DNA from: Sulfuricurvum sp.
GTDB taxonomy: Bacteria > Campylobacterota > Campylobacteria > Campylobacterales > Sulfurimonadaceae
Direction: 5' to 3'
NCBI GenBank assembly: GCA_028714915.1
Contig: JAQTLL010000002.1
Coordinates: 186,001 to 250,000 of the forward strand
Length of the DNA: 64,000 bases
Below are positions 43,261 through 52,476 of the stretch, piece by piece; the stretch's first letter is position 1; each line of letters starts with the position of its first letter. The position numbers and the translations under genes are program-made. A model generated the notes under the pieces. The model was not told where the DNA came from and made no database searches. It saw only the letters and a list, made by a program, of their open reading frames with translations.

Positions 43261-44607
43261 GTGTTTGATACGCTCACCGAATCATTTACATCCGCTATAC
43301 GCAAGATTCGTTTTCATGACGATGAAAAAGCACTTACCAAGGCATTGGGCGAGCTTAAAAAAGCGTTATTAAAAGCAGATGTTCATCACAAAGTAGTGAA
43401 AGATCTTATTGATTCGGTTGAACTTCAAGTAAAACAAAACGGTATTGGCAAAGACCAATTTTTGGATGCGCTTCGCAGTTCATTGTATGAGCTTTTGAAG
43501 GTCAAAGGAAATTCGGGCTTTGTGTATGCACCGTCAGCTCCTACGGTTATTTTAATGACCGGATTGCAAGGTTCAGGGAAAACTACCACCACGGGTAAGC
43601 TTGCAAACTACCTTAAAATTCGTCAGAAAAAACGTGTTTTGGTTGTTGCAGCAGACTTACAGCGTCTTGCGGCGGTAGAGCAGCTTCGTCAAGTGTGTGC
43701 GGGTATTGAAGTTGAGCTTTACAGCGACGAAACAACCAAAAGTCCGTCTGAAGTAGTCAAAGGGGCGCTTGCGTACGCGCAAAAACTTCTTGTTGATGTT
43801 GTGTTAATTGATACGGCAGGACGTTTGGCAATCGATGATGCCCTTATGGATGAGCTAGCTGAGGTCAAGCGTGCTGCAAACCCTCATGAAATTTTCTACG
43901 TTGCCGATTCCCTCTCGGGTCAAGATGCAGTGCGTACAGCGGAAAGTTTCAATGAAAAAATCGGTATTGATGGTGTCATCCTCACGAAATACGACGGGGA
44001 TTCCAAAGGCGGTGTTGCGCTAGGGATTGCTTCACAAATTCAAGTTCCGTTGCGCTTTATCGGTGCGGGTGAGAAGATGGAAGATTTAGAAATCTTTTTA
44101 CCTGATCGTATCGTCAATCGTCTTATGGGTCTTGGAGATATTGAAGGGCTTGCGGAAAAAACGGCTTCGATTATCGATGAGAAAAAAGCAAAGCAGCTCA
44201 CCAAAAAGATCAAAAAAGGGGAATTCAATTTTAATGACTTCCTAGAGCAAATGGAAAGTCTCAAAAAAATGGGGAGCATGAAATCCATCATGGGGATGAT
44301 TCCTGGGATGGGCGCAATGGCATCGGCACTCAAAGATTTTGATTTGGAAAACTCAGGTGAATTGAAACGGATTAAAGCATTGGTTTCCTCTATGACGATG
44401 AAAGAGCGTGAAGATCCTGAATTGCTTAATAACAGCCGAAAAGCACGTTTGGCAAGAGGATGCGGTTTGAATATTGTTGATATTAATCGTATCTTGAAAC
44501 AGTTTAAAAATGCTTCAAAAATGGCAAAGCGTTTTTCAGGTAAAAAAGGGATGCAAGACCTCCAAAATATGATGGGGCAAATGCAAGGTTCAAAAATTCC
44601 ACGCTAA
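43261..44607 (+). CDS. ffh: Signal recognition particle GTPase Ffh
   Basis: The protein binds signal sequences of nascent inner-membrane proteins and delivers them to FtsY. The 448-residue protein has the N domain, G domain with P-loop GLQGSGKTTTTGKLAN from 101, DTAGRLAIDD, TKYDGDSKGGVALG, and a methionine-rich M domain (MKSIMGMIPGMGAMAS). The start is GTG with AGGAG 5 nt upstream. A long hairpin follows before rpsP. This ffh-rpsP-khpA-rimM-trmD-rplS order is conserved in bacteria. Confidence 0.98.
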   Translation: MFDTLTESFTSAIRKIRFHDDEKALTKALGELKKALLKADVHHKVVKDLIDSVELQVKQNGIGKDQFLDALRSSLYELLKVKGNSGFVYAPSAPTVILMTGLQGSGKTTTTGKLANYLKIRQKKRVLVVAADLQRLAAVEQLRQVCAGIEVELYSDETTKSPSEVVKGALAYAQKLLVDVVLIDTAGRLAIDDALMDELAEVKRAANPHEIFYVADSLSGQDAVRTAESFNEKIGIDGVILTKYDGDSKGGVALGIASQIQVPLRFIGAGEKMEDLEIFLPDRIVNRLMGLGDIEGLAEKTASIIDEKKAKQLTKKIKKGEFNFNDFLEQMESLKKMGSMKSIMGMIPGMGAMASALKDFDLENSGELKRIKALVSSMTMKEREDPELLNNSRKARLARGCGLNIVDINRILKQFKNASKMAKRFSGKKGMQDLQNMMGQMQGSKIPR

Positions 44608-44610
44608 ACG

Positions 44611-44654
44611 GAACGTTAAGCAGGAGATTTTTTTAAATCTCTGACTTAGCGTTC
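44611..44654 (+). terminator. Long hairpin between ffh and rpsP, terminator or attenuator
   Basis: GAACGTTAAG and CTTAGCGTTC form an outer 10-bp stem with one G-U pair. CAG-G-AGATTT and AAATCTCTG continue it inside, with a TTTT loop and one bulge on each arm. The hairpin is nearly 20 bp long. No long T-run follows directly, so attenuation or mRNA protection before the ribosomal protein operon is as likely as termination. Confidence 0.65.
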
Positions 44655-44742
44655 TAGTCATTTTGTGGTTTCTTTTTGCTTTTATGGGCAAAACACTCTT
44701 CAAAGTAACTGTGCGCAAAAATATTATTTAAAAGGATCTAAA

Positions 44743-44973
44743 ATGGCAACAGTCATTCGTCTAACCCGTATGGGTCGTAAAAAACAACCTTTCTACCGTA
44801 TCGCAGTAACAGACAGCCGTAAGCGTCGTGATGGTGGTTGGATTGAATTGATCGGTTATTATAACCCAATGACAGACCCTATTACGGTTAAAGTAGACGA
44901 AGAGCGTCTTACGTATTGGATGAGCGTTGGTGCTCAAATGTCAGATCGCGTTAAAAAAATTACAGGTAAATAA
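44743..44973 (+). CDS. rpsP: 30S ribosomal protein S16
   Basis: The 76-residue protein of the small ribosomal subunit begins [19 protein letters not shown] and contains [13 protein letters not shown], as in all S16 proteins. The ATG at 44743 is chosen because of AAAGGA 8 nt upstream and family length. An in-frame GTG/ATG further upstream would add 26 residues without similarity. The preceding 135 bp include the hairpin at 44611-44654 and otherwise only AT-rich leader. Confidence 0.98.
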   Translation: MATVIRLTRMGRKKQPFYRIAVTDSRKRRDGGWIELIGYYNPMTDPITVKVDEERLTYWMSVGAQMSDRVKKITGK

Positions 44974-44975
44974 AT

Positions 44976-45215
44976 ATGATTGCTGACTTCGTCGCTGGTT
45001 TTGCCAAGCTAGTTGCCACCTATCCTGAGGATGTTCGAGTGGAATTTTACGAGCGCGATGAAGTAACAGAAATTTTATTGTACGCTAATCAAGCCGATGT
45101 AGGTAAGCTCATCGGTAAAGAGGGAAAGATGATCGGTGCGATCAAAACTGTCATTTCTGGTTGTAAAGCCAAAGATGGAAAGAGTTATCGTATCAATGTC
45201 GAACCGCTTTCGTAA
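44976..45215 (+). CDS. khpA: KH-domain RNA-binding protein (KhpA/YlqC family)
   Basis: The 79-residue single KH domain has the loop GKLIGKEGKMIGAIKTVI, the GxxG core that contacts RNA. KhpA acts with KhpB in RNA binding linked to cell shape in Gram-positives. In this phylum a general RNA role is assumed. It lies between rpsP and rimM, as in many bacteria. RimM overlaps its end by 20 nt. Confidence 0.9.
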   Translation: MIADFVAGFAKLVATYPEDVRVEFYERDEVTEILLYANQADVGKLIGKEGKMIGAIKTVISGCKAKDGKSYRINVEPLS

Positions 45216-45750
45216 TTCTCCTAATCCTGATCTTCTTCATGTCGCCACCTTGGGTCGTGTTGTCGGTCTGAAGGGTGATATAAAACTTAACCTCCATACT
45301 GATTTTCCGGAACAATTTGCCAAAGGTGCAACCTTTGATTTAGAAAACGGTAAAACCATAACTCTCCAAAATTATAACCCCGATCGGGAGCTCGCGCATA
45401 TTGTGGGATACGATACGCCTGAAACGGCAAAAGTGCTCACCAATGCAAAACTCTTTACCACGCACGAAGCAACGCGTAATCGTTGTAAGCTTGCTGAGGG
45501 GGAGTTTTTTTGGTTTGATTTACCGGGGCTTAATGTTTTTGAAGGAGAAAAACTTTTGGGAACGGTTGTGGAAGTTGAGCGTATCGGACCACAGGACTAT
45601 TTGTTTATTAAAACGGATAATGCTTTGGTGTTGCAAGAGCTTCCTGCTACATTTTTAATCCCTTATATTGACCGTTTTGTCCTCAATATTGATTTAGAAA
45701 CGAAAAAAATTAGCGTGGATGGTGGCATCGACTTACTCGAGGCATCATAA
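45196..45750 (+). CDS. rimM: Ribosome maturation factor RimM
   Basis: The protein binds S19 and assists 30S head assembly. The 185-residue protein begins with [19 protein letters not shown], the RimM N-domain, and has the PRC-barrel part [20 protein letters not shown] and [18 protein letters not shown]. The start at 45196 overlaps khpA and gives a plausible N-terminus. An ATG 60 nt upstream is possible but adds non-family sequence. It is followed by trmD, whose ATG shares one base with the stop. Confidence 0.92.
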   Translation: MSNRFRNSPNPDLLHVATLGRVVGLKGDIKLNLHTDFPEQFAKGATFDLENGKTITLQNYNPDRELAHIVGYDTPETAKVLTNAKLFTTHEATRNRCKLAEGEFFWFDLPGLNVFEGEKLLGTVVEVERIGPQDYLFIKTDNALVLQELPATFLIPYIDRFVLNIDLETKKISVDGGIDLLEAS

Positions 45751-46445
45751 TGCGATTTACCTACGTTACCCTCTTTGCCAATTTGATTGAAGGATATTTT
45801 CAAGATTCTATTTTGAAGCGTGCCATTGAATCGGGGAAGTTTGAGGTTGCGTATCTCAATCCCAGAGATTACAGTGCATCAAAACACTCTAAAGTCGATG
45901 ATACGGCAGTAGGGGGAGGTGCTGGGATGGTTATGACTCCTCAGCCTCTTTTTGACGCACTCAATGTATTGGAAGATGATGCTTATATCATTTTTGCTGC
46001 ACCAGTAGGAAAACAATTTACCCAAAACGATGCCAAGCGTCTCGCTTTAAAGTCGCACGTTGTTTTTGTAAGCGGACGGTATGAGGGGATTGATGAGCGG
46101 GTAATTGAAACGTTCGCGGATGAAGTGTTTAGCATCGGTGATTATGTCCTTACCGGAGGAGAACTTCCATCGCTTGTCATGAGTGATGCAATTGTTAGAA
46201 ATATTGATGGCGTTCTTGGAAACAGTGAATCACTTGAATATGAAAGCTTTGAAACGCCACTTTTAGAAGCACCTTCTTTTGGGAAACCACCTATTTACGA
46301 GAAAATGGGTGTTCCATCAGAATATTTAAAGGGAAATCACAGTAAAATTCTAGCACTAAAATTAGCTTTGTCTGAATGTAAAACAAAATATTTCAGACCC
46401 CAACAGCTACTAAAGCATAAAATAAGGACTTCTTATGAAAAATAA
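45750..46445 (+). CDS. trmD: tRNA (guanine37-N1)-methyltransferase
   Basis: This SPOUT-class enzyme methylates G37 to prevent frameshifting. The 231-residue protein shows [32 protein letters not shown] and the knotted SAM site [17 protein letters not shown]. Its 3' end overlaps rplS by 11 nt, which is tight coupling of a modification enzyme to a ribosomal protein gene. Confidence 0.97.
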   Translation: MRFTYVTLFANLIEGYFQDSILKRAIESGKFEVAYLNPRDYSASKHSKVDDTAVGGGAGMVMTPQPLFDALNVLEDDAYIIFAAPVGKQFTQNDAKRLALKSHVVFVSGRYEGIDERVIETFADEVFSIGDYVLTGGELPSLVMSDAIVRNIDGVLGNSESLEYESFETPLLEAPSFGKPPIYEKMGVPSEYLKGNHSKILALKLALSECKTKYFRPQQLLKHKIRTSYEK

Positions 46446-46797
46446 ATACATTGCTAGCTTCGAGCAAGCACAAATCGCTGGGAAAGATATTCCTTTATTT
46501 CGTGCAGGTGATACGCTTCGTCTTGCTGTTAGCATTACAGAGGGTGAAAAAACTCGTGTACAAAGTTATGAGGGTGTATGTATCTCTATTCGTGGAGAAG
46601 GCACTGGTCGTACTATTACTGTTCGTAAAATCGGAGCAAACGCTATCGGTATCGAGCGTGTATTCCCAATCTACAGCGATAGCTTAGAGAAAATCGAAGT
46701 ACTTCGTCGTGGTCGTGTTCGTCGTGCGAAATTGTTCTATCTTCGTGACCTTGCTGGTAAAAAAGCACGTATCAAAGAAATTCGTCGCGCTAAATAA
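46435..46797 (+). CDS. rplS: 50S ribosomal protein L19
   Basis: The 120-residue protein sits at the 30S-50S interface. It contains [32 protein letters not shown] and the basic [23 protein letters not shown] tail split over two strands. The ATG has AAGGA 7 nt upstream and overlaps trmD. It closes the ffh-to-rplS group and is followed by a UUCG hairpin. Confidence 0.98.
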   Translation: MKNKYIASFEQAQIAGKDIPLFRAGDTLRLAVSITEGEKTRVQSYEGVCISIRGEGTGRTITVRKIGANAIGIERVFPIYSDSLEKIEVLRRGRVRRAKLFYLRDLAGKKARIKEIRRAK

Positions 46798-46805
46798 TTC
46801 TTCAT

Positions 46806-46823
46806 GCTACTCTTCGGAGTGGC
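46806..46823. terminator. UUCG hairpin terminator after rplS
   Basis: GCTACTC and GAGTGGC pair with one G-U wobble around a TTCG tetraloop, a very stable RNA hairpin. It lies in the 88-bp gap between convergent rplS and smpB. The T-rich DNA further on (46844-46890) may help termination in both directions. Confidence 0.65.
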
Positions 46824-46885
46824 AAAGCTCCTTACCCTTCAGTATTTTAAATCCGTTATTTTATTTTATTTCTCATACCACTCTA

Positions 46886-47338
46886 TTATTCTCCTTTGAG
46901 AGCTCGTTCCATGTCTCGTTTAAGACTTTTCTCTTTTAAGTCATCTCGTTTATCGTAAAGTTTTTTCCCTTTTGCGATAGCGACTTGCATCTTGAAAATA
47001 TTGCGATCATTGAGATAAATACTTAGAGGTACGAGAGTAAACCCCTCTTTTTCAACGGCTTTGAACATCTTGTCAATTTGTTTTTTATGGAGGAGCAGTT
47101 TTCGGCTTCCCCGTTCTTCATGCGCGTAAAAATGGTGTGTTGTGGCGAGAATACCAATGTGAACATTAAATAAAAAGGCTTCCCCTCGGACAATTTTGAT
47201 AAATCCCTCTTTGAGATTAACCCGTCCTGCTCGTAACGCTTTTACTTCAGAGCCGTGAAGGACAAGTCCTGCTTCAAACTTCTCTTCGATATGGTAGTCA
47301 AAAAAGGCTTTTTTATTGGTGGCTATGTTTTCGCCCAT
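46886..47338 (-). CDS. smpB: SsrA-binding protein SmpB
   Basis: The protein binds tmRNA and guides it to stalled ribosomes in trans-translation. The 150-residue protein has [38 protein letters not shown] and the basic tail with [20 protein letters not shown]. The tmRNA gene itself is not in the window. It is the last gene of the minus-strand operon that starts at uvrD, and its first base is the last base of the ispE stop. Confidence 0.97.
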   Translation of the reverse strand: MGENIATNKKAFFDYHIEEKFEAGLVLHGSEVKALRAGRVNLKEGFIKIVRGEAFLFNVHIGILATTHHFYAHEERGSRKLLLHKKQIDKMFKAVEKEGFTLVPLSIYLNDRNIFKMQVAIAKGKKLYDKRDDLKEKSLKRDMERALKGE

Positions 47339-48108
47339 TATACTTTTTCCTTTGCTCTAAAAAAGCTACTGCCGCTGCCGCTGAAAAACCATCCCTCTTT
47401 TTCGGCAAGTTTACTATAGCATTCTAGTGCGGCTTTGTAGAGATCATTTGCCTCTTTGGGCTCCATGGTTGTTAAAATGTCTCGTGACGGTGTTGCTTCG
47501 AGGGTTGATGCTTCTGCTGTAGTTATGGGTGCATAGAGTGACTTACGGTAGTAGCGATAGACAGTAGGGGTGCTGATTTGGATGGGCGGGGTAATCGTTT
47601 CAAAATCAATAAGTTTCTCATTGTAGGGCTTTACGATTTCTCCGATTCCGCTGACATTGGCACTCTCGTAGCCGTAGACGAAGAAGGGGACATCTGCACC
47701 CACGGATGAGCCAATTTCAGAGAGTTCTTCGATGCTTAGCCCAAGATGGAGGGTGTCGTTGCACAGATGAAGATAGGTGGCGGCATCGGAACTCCCTCCG
47801 CCTAAACCCGCATAGGAAGGGATTTGTTTATCAACACATACGGCATTTTCTTCCATTAGGGTTGATAATGCATTTGAACGGGTATAGGCAAGGAGGTATT
47901 TATAGGCTTTGTAAATGGTGTTAGAATGTATCTCACAGTCAAAATTTCCTCTGATTTCAAACTCAGGGGTCGATTTTGGTTCAAACCACAGGGTGTCAAA
48001 AAGAGAGGAGACCCGCATAAATCGTGAGGTGATGGTGTGGTATTCTCCTCGCATCCCTGTGATTTTTAAAAAAATATTGACTTTCGCAAAGGCTTTGTAA
48101 CGTTTCAT
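47338..48108 (-). CDS. ispE: 4-diphosphocytidyl-2-C-methyl-D-erythritol kinase
   Basis: This GHMP kinase belongs to the MEP pathway to isoprenoids. The 256-residue protein has [18 protein letters not shown] at the start, the ATP loop [18 protein letters not shown] and GVDVPFF-type [10 protein letters not shown]. The C-terminal GSGSSFF is present. The length is somewhat below the usual 280-300. It overlaps csrA by 4 nt and abuts smpB. Confidence 0.94.
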   Translation of the reverse strand: MKRYKAFAKVNIFLKITGMRGEYHTITSRFMRVSSLFDTLWFEPKSTPEFEIRGNFDCEIHSNTIYKAYKYLLAYTRSNALSTLMEENAVCVDKQIPSYAGLGGGSSDAATYLHLCNDTLHLGLSIEELSEIGSSVGADVPFFVYGYESANVSGIGEIVKPYNEKLIDFETITPPIQISTPTVYRYYRKSLYAPITTAEASTLEATPSRDILTTMEPKEANDLYKAALECYSKLAEKEGWFFSGSGSSFFRAKEKV

Positions 48109-48335
48109 AGTTTGAATTTTTGGGCAAGTTGATGCAAGAGGGATTCGTCATGTTCAGCAGAAGCTTCTTTGTTGGAATCTTCTACGGCACGGATAAGTTC
48201 ACTGCGAAGAATACGGACATTACTAGGGGCTTCAATGCCGAGCTTAACGACCCCTTTGTCGATAGCGACCACCTTGAGCATTATTGAATCTCCAATAAGG
48301 ATAGATTCATCAAGTTTGCGTGAGAGTATTAGCAT
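48105..48335 (-). CDS. csrA: Carbon storage regulator CsrA
   Basis: This small RNA-binding dimer represses translation of target mRNAs, including flagellin in Campylobacter. The 76-residue protein begins MLILSRKLDESILIGD and shows VKLGIEAPSNVRILRSEL, with the RNA-contacting Arg near 44. The length is slightly above the usual 61-75. Its place between truB and ispE is typical of the phylum. In Campylobacter the antagonist FliW acts on CsrA, and no fliW lies in the window. Confidence 0.96.
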   Translation of the reverse strand: MLILSRKLDESILIGDSIMLKVVAIDKGVVKLGIEAPSNVRILRSELIRAVEDSNKEASAEHDESLLHQLAQKFKL

Positions 48336-49150
48336 GCCTCAACCTTATTGAGAATATAGTGAACTTTATCGTCGGCAATCTCGATAATGGAGATTGTTTC
48401 ATCGTTATCAATCCAGTAGGTGCCATTGCTCTCGTTATTAAAAAGAGTACGATCTAACGGTTGACCTAAAAGAATGGTTTCTTTAGTGCCATTATACCTA
48501 TTTTTGGGGATACCAAGTCCAGTTTTGATGTCGATTGCTTTTTCATTATCGAATATAAACTGTCCTTCACTCAGACGTTCTAATGCGCTAAGTGAACCTG
48601 AACATCCCAGCACATCTGCAATCATTTCACCCAGTGAGCGAATATAGCTCCCCTCAGAAACGCTTGCTTCAAACGTAACAAAGGGGTGACAATAGTGGAG
48701 CATTTTTATCTCATGAATGGTAGAAGTGATAGTTTTTAGTTCCACTTCAATACCAGCACGGGCAAATTCGTAGGCACGTTTGCCATTGAGCCTTTTTGCA
48801 CTGAATTTGGGAGGAAGATAGGTGAGTTCTCCTTGAAGTGAGGAAATAACGGCTTTTATTTTTTCGACTTGAAAAGGTTCAAGTGTTTGGATCTCTTCTA
48901 CCCCTTCAATATCAAGGGTTGGGGAATACGCACCCAGCCACAGTGTTGCCCGATAGCGTTTGGGCGTTTTGTTTAAAAAGCGAAAGAGTCGTCCATGATT
49001 ACCAAAAGCGACAATCAAAACCCCTTTTGCAAAAGGGTCAAGGGTTCCTGAAAAGCCCGCTTTTTTTACCCCATAACGACGTTTTATCCGCCCTAAAAAA
49101 TGGTTAGAACTTATCCCTGCAGGCTTATAGGCTACAAAAAGACGATTCAA
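48329..49150 (-). CDS. truB: tRNA pseudouridine55 synthase TruB
   Basis: The enzyme makes pseudouridine 55 in the T loop of tRNAs. The 273-residue protein has the catalytic motif GFSGTLDPFAKGVLIV with the active Asp and YRATLWLGAYSPTLDIEG. GSYIRSLGEMIADVLG and the PUA-like end follow. It starts one base after the uvrD stop and overlaps csrA by 7 nt, so translation is coupled along the operon. Confidence 0.96.
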   Translation of the reverse strand: MNRLFVAYKPAGISSNHFLGRIKRRYGVKKAGFSGTLDPFAKGVLIVAFGNHGRLFRFLNKTPKRYRATLWLGAYSPTLDIEGVEEIQTLEPFQVEKIKAVISSLQGELTYLPPKFSAKRLNGKRAYEFARAGIEVELKTITSTIHEIKMLHYCHPFVTFEASVSEGSYIRSLGEMIADVLGCSGSLSALERLSEGQFIFDNEKAIDIKTGLGIPKNRYNGTKETILLGQPLDRTLFNNESNGTYWIDNDETISIIEIADDKVHYILNKVEAC

Positions 49151-51205
49151 TTATAATTTCTCTACAAAGGAGGCGAGAATATCCCGTTTATTGCCACCAA
49201 AGTTGATGAGAAGTTTAAACTCACGTCCTGACTTGCTCACACCCTCGACACGTCCGGCTCCGAATATTTTATGGCGCACTAAATCCCCTTTTTTATAGGC
49301 AGTATTTTTTTCCAAAATGAGAGATCCCTCACACAGTCCCGCTTCATTGATAAAGCGGCTTTTTTGCAGCTCGGTGCGACGACCTTTGTAAAAACGGCTG
49401 TTGACACTTGATAAGGTGAGATTGCTTTTGGCACGGGTAAAAGCAACGTACCCAAGGCGACGCTCTTCCTCCAGATCACTTCCATCTCCGATGAGGGGCA
49501 AAAATCCCTCTTCCATCCCGATCACAAAGAGGTGTTCAAATTCCAATCCTTTGGAAGCATGGATACTCATAATGTAGATGCTCTCCCCTTCGACTTGATC
49601 TTGATCGCTTTGGAGGGTAATGTCGTTGAGAAATTCGGCGAGAGAGGCTTCTGGATTTTGTTTGACATAATCACGGAACAGTCCGTAAAATTCATCCACA
49701 TTTGAGATCTTGTCGGCTTCATCGGGGAGCCCTTTTAGAGTTTCTTTGATTTTGAAGCGCTTTTCAAGCTGATCGATAAATTGATAAATGGCTTCCTCGG
49801 CAATATCGCGCAATTCGATGATTTCTCGGATAAAACTGCGTAATTCCCCGACACTTTTTTTACGTGCCAAGCTTTCAAGTTCGGTATCGGATAAGGTATC
49901 AATAAATTCAAACATCGATTTGCCTGCAGCCATTGCGGAGAGTTCGAGTTTTTCGATAGTTGCTTTTCCAAGACCGCGTTTAGGTTTATTGATGATGCGT
50001 TTGAGGGAAAAATTATCATGGACATTGGTGATAACACGTAAATAGCTAATGAGGTCTTTGACTTCGGCGCGGTCGTAAAAACGCAACCCTCCTACGAGCT
50101 TGTAGGCCACTCCGGCACGATTTAGCCCCTCTTCAAGAGAACGGCTGAGGGCATTGATTCGATACAGTACGGCAATTTCATTGGCACGAACACCGCTGTC
50201 TAAGAGGCGACGAATCTCTTTCGCCACCTTTTGAGACTCTTCGCTTTCGTCGTGCGCACTGAGAACTTTGACCTCCTCCCCACCTGTTTTTGTGGCAATG
50301 AGGGTTTTGCCTAATCGTGAGCGGTTATGTTCAATAAGGGAATTGGCAACGGTGAGAATGGCTTGTGTGGAGCGGTAGTTGTGTTCGAGTTTGACGATGG
50401 TCGTGTTGGGAAAGTCTTGGTCGAACTCCAAAATATTGCGAACATGTGCTCCTCGCCATCCATAGATGCTTTGATCGTCATCACCCACGACACAAAGGTT
50501 ATTATGGGTAGAACAGAGTTTTTGTAGCAACCGAAGTTGCAGTTCATTTGTATCTTGGTACTCATCAATCATAATGTAGCGGTATTTTTCACTGGTTTGA
50601 GTGCAAAGTTCATTATTTTCATCCAGCAGTTTATAGGTAAGGCATAGAAGATCATCAAAGTCGACCAAATTGTTATCGAGTAAATAGGCTTGATACTCTT
50701 CGTAAATTTTAGCAATATGTTTGTAGTTGGTAAGTTCAGCTTGTGCGTAGGCTTCGGTAGGGTCAATGAGAGAGTTTTTGTAACGAGAAATTTCACTGGC
50801 AATGAGTGCTGTAGGTAAATCGGCATTAATTTTTTTGAGAATCTTTTTTTTATCATCACTGTCAATAACTACAAAGGTATTGCTCCGTCCCAGTAGGTGA
50901 ATGTGAAATTTTAAAAATAATAATCCAAACTTATGAAACGTACACAGCAGCGGAGGATAGCTATTTTGTGAGATAAGTCCCATGGCACGTTCGCGCATCT
51001 CTTTGGCTGCTTTGTTGGTAAAGGTAAGTGTGAGTGTTTGGCTAGAGGGGACACCAACAGAGTCCAGCAGATAGGCGAGTCGCGACGTAATAGTTTTTGT
51101 TTTTCCGCTTCCTGCGCCTGCTAAAATGAGAAGAGGTCCATCGATTTGCTCAACTGCTGTTCGTTGAGCATCGTTGAGACTATCAAAAATTTTATTCATA
51201 TCCAC
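49151..51205 (-). CDS. uvrD: UvrD/PcrA-type DNA helicase
   Basis: This superfamily 1 3'-5' helicase is for repair and replication restart. The 684-residue protein has Walker A LILAGAGSGKTKTI, motif II IDEYQDTN, GDDDQSIYGWRGA, and LEHNYRSTQ. MSIHASKGLEFEHLFVIGMEEG and the final motif VAFTRAK follow. GTG at 51205 has AAGG 6 nt upstream. ATG at 51199 is an alternative two codons in. It heads the operon uvrD-truB-csrA-ispE-smpB. Confidence 0.95.
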   Translation of the reverse strand: MDMNKIFDSLNDAQRTAVEQIDGPLLILAGAGSGKTKTITSRLAYLLDSVGVPSSQTLTLTFTNKAAKEMRERAMGLISQNSYPPLLCTFHKFGLLFLKFHIHLLGRSNTFVVIDSDDKKKILKKINADLPTALIASEISRYKNSLIDPTEAYAQAELTNYKHIAKIYEEYQAYLLDNNLVDFDDLLCLTYKLLDENNELCTQTSEKYRYIMIDEYQDTNELQLRLLQKLCSTHNNLCVVGDDDQSIYGWRGAHVRNILEFDQDFPNTTIVKLEHNYRSTQAILTVANSLIEHNRSRLGKTLIATKTGGEEVKVLSAHDESEESQKVAKEIRRLLDSGVRANEIAVLYRINALSRSLEEGLNRAGVAYKLVGGLRFYDRAEVKDLISYLRVITNVHDNFSLKRIINKPKRGLGKATIEKLELSAMAAGKSMFEFIDTLSDTELESLARKKSVGELRSFIREIIELRDIAEEAIYQFIDQLEKRFKIKETLKGLPDEADKISNVDEFYGLFRDYVKQNPEASLAEFLNDITLQSDQDQVEGESIYIMSIHASKGLEFEHLFVIGMEEGFLPLIGDGSDLEEERRLGYVAFTRAKSNLTLSSVNSRFYKGRRTELQKSRFINEAGLCEGSLILEKNTAYKKGDLVRHKIFGAGRVEGVSKSGREFKLLINFGGNKRDILASFVEKL

Positions 51206-51231
51206 GCGCGCCTTATTGCTTAATATGTTTT

Positions 51232-51237
51232 ATTATA
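51232..51237 (-). promoter_or_regulatory. -10 element TATAAT for the uvrD operon
   Basis: On the minus strand TATAAT (51237-51232) lies 26 nt upstream of the uvrD start. The 129-bp gap is shared with the divergent LysR gene promoter. Confidence 0.55.
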
Positions 51238-51271
51238 GCCCAATTTCTCTCAAAGTATGAAAAAACTGAAT

Positions 51272-51284
51272 ACCTTGCCAAGGT
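51272..51284. promoter_or_regulatory. Palindrome ACCTTG-C-CAAGGT, candidate LysR operator
   Basis: A perfect 6-bp inverted repeat with one central base lies 13 bp upstream of the TATAAT of the LysR gene. The position fits autoregulation by the LysR protein. The regulator-site link is an inference. Confidence 0.45.
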
Positions 51285-51297
51285 CATAATAATAGGT

Positions 51298-51303
51298 TAT
51301 AAT
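51298..51303 (+). promoter_or_regulatory. -10 element TATAAT for the LysR-family gene
   Basis: TATAAT in GGTTATAATACG is 31 nt before the ATG. The palindrome at 51272-51284 sits where a regulator would touch RNA polymerase. Confidence 0.6.
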
Positions 51304-51334
51304 ACGTGCATAGATTTTACTTATAGGAATTATT

Positions 51335-52234
51335 ATGTTAAAAGACTTTGCGAAACTCTTGACTTTCTTGACGGTAGTTAAAGAAAAAAGCTTTTCAAAA
51401 GCATCTGCAAAACTTGGAATCTCACAGCCTGCGGTAACGCAGCAGATTAAATTTATTGAAGATTATCTTGATACACGTGTTGTTGAGCGGAAGAAAAATG
51501 GGATTAAGCTCACAAAAGAGGGTGAAGATTTGTATCGTATTGCGACAAAACTCGAAAAAGCCATTCTTAGCAGTGAAAAAGATTTATTAAAAATTATCAA
51601 TAAAGAATTTACCTTTGTGGTTGGAGCATCGTACGCTATTGGAAACTATGTTCTTCCGACATATCTTGCTGCGCTTAAAGATAAAATCAATAATGAAGTT
51701 CATGTTCGTGTTGCTTTTTCGCAGGATATTATCGATCAGCTTGTAGATAAAAAAATTGACATCGCCCTTATTGAATCACCGATATTCCAAGACGGGATTA
51801 TTTATCGTGAATGGGAAGAGGATGAATTGGTGATTTTTTCCAATCAGCCTATTCCTAAGCAGCTTCGTAAAGAGGATTTATATAAATTCGACTGGATTTG
51901 CCGTGATGAGAATTCTCACACCCGTAAGCTGACTTCAGAAGTCTTTGAAGAGATAGGGGTTGAATGCTCCGGTTTCAGTGTGATTGGTGTAGTTGCAAGC
52001 TCAACTGCAATTAAAGAGACAATTATTCGTTCTCCTAAAAATGCCCAACGCCCTGTTGTCTCCGTTATCTCTCGTCACGTGATCCAAGATGAGGTAGAAG
52101 AGGGCAAGTTGTTCGAAGCACGGATTAAAAACTATAAAATCAAACGTAAATTCTACATCGCTTACAGCAAAGAGCGTAAGCATGATGCCTTTATTGATAA
52201 TGTTGTTACTTACTTATTAGGGCTAAAGCTTTAA
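51335..52234 (+). CDS. LysR-family transcriptional regulator
   Basis: The 299-residue protein has an N-terminal winged helix (about 1-65) with SFSKASAKLGISQPAVTQQI as helix-turn-helix. A substrate-binding-like domain from about 90 has IALIESP. A single LysR protein in this style, close to CysB-type regulators in layout, is common in the phylum. The effector is unknown. CysK lies 1.4 kb away, so a link to sulfur metabolism is conceivable but not supported by direct evidence. It is convergent with a small secreted protein gene, overlapping it by 4 nt. Confidence 0.88.
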   Translation: MLKDFAKLLTFLTVVKEKSFSKASAKLGISQPAVTQQIKFIEDYLDTRVVERKKNGIKLTKEGEDLYRIATKLEKAILSSEKDLLKIINKEFTFVVGASYAIGNYVLPTYLAALKDKINNEVHVRVAFSQDIIDQLVDKKIDIALIESPIFQDGIIYREWEEDELVIFSNQPIPKQLRKEDLYKFDWICRDENSHTRKLTSEVFEEIGVECSGFSVIGVVASSTAIKETIIRSPKNAQRPVVSVISRHVIQDEVEEGKLFEARIKNYKIKRKFYIAYSKERKHDAFIDNVVTYLLGLKL

Positions 52235-52446
52235 TTGTATATTTTAGCCTTCTCTTCATTATTGGGGTAGTAGGGCTTGAAAGTATTTTCTTCCATTTGA
52301 CCTTTATTAACCGAAACAATACTGTCTGCGAGAGGACAATAAGGCTTAAAAACAATTTGTTCCCATGAACCTTTATCGTAATGAACGATGTCTTCTGCCT
52401 GTGCTGATGCGATAAATAAAAAGATAGTGGCGATTGTTTTTTTCAT
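52231..52446 (-). CDS. Small secreted protein with two internal repeats
   Basis: The 71-residue product has a signal peptide (MKKTIATIFLFIASAQA) that leaves a mature protein of about 54 residues. The mature part is a tandem of two similar units: DKGSWEQIVFKPYCP and NKGQMEENTFKPYYP. I do not recognise the family. An AGGAAG site 6 nt before the ATG and a well-placed FNR/CRP-type promoter support a real gene. The single Cys and aromatic repeats give no function. Expression is probably tied to oxygen or energy state through the upstream box. Confidence 0.7.
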   Translation of the reverse strand: MKKTIATIFLFIASAQAEDIVHYDKGSWEQIVFKPYCPLADSIVSVNKGQMEENTFKPYYPNNEEKAKIYN

Positions 52447-52476
52447 AATTCAACTTCCTGTTTTTGATTTAACGGA

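Noticed and set aside
44611-44654. Hairpin after ffh as a fourth copy of the two-hairpin element
   Set aside because: It shares only the short string CGTTAAG with copy 3 and lacks both conserved loops and the TAGCG block.
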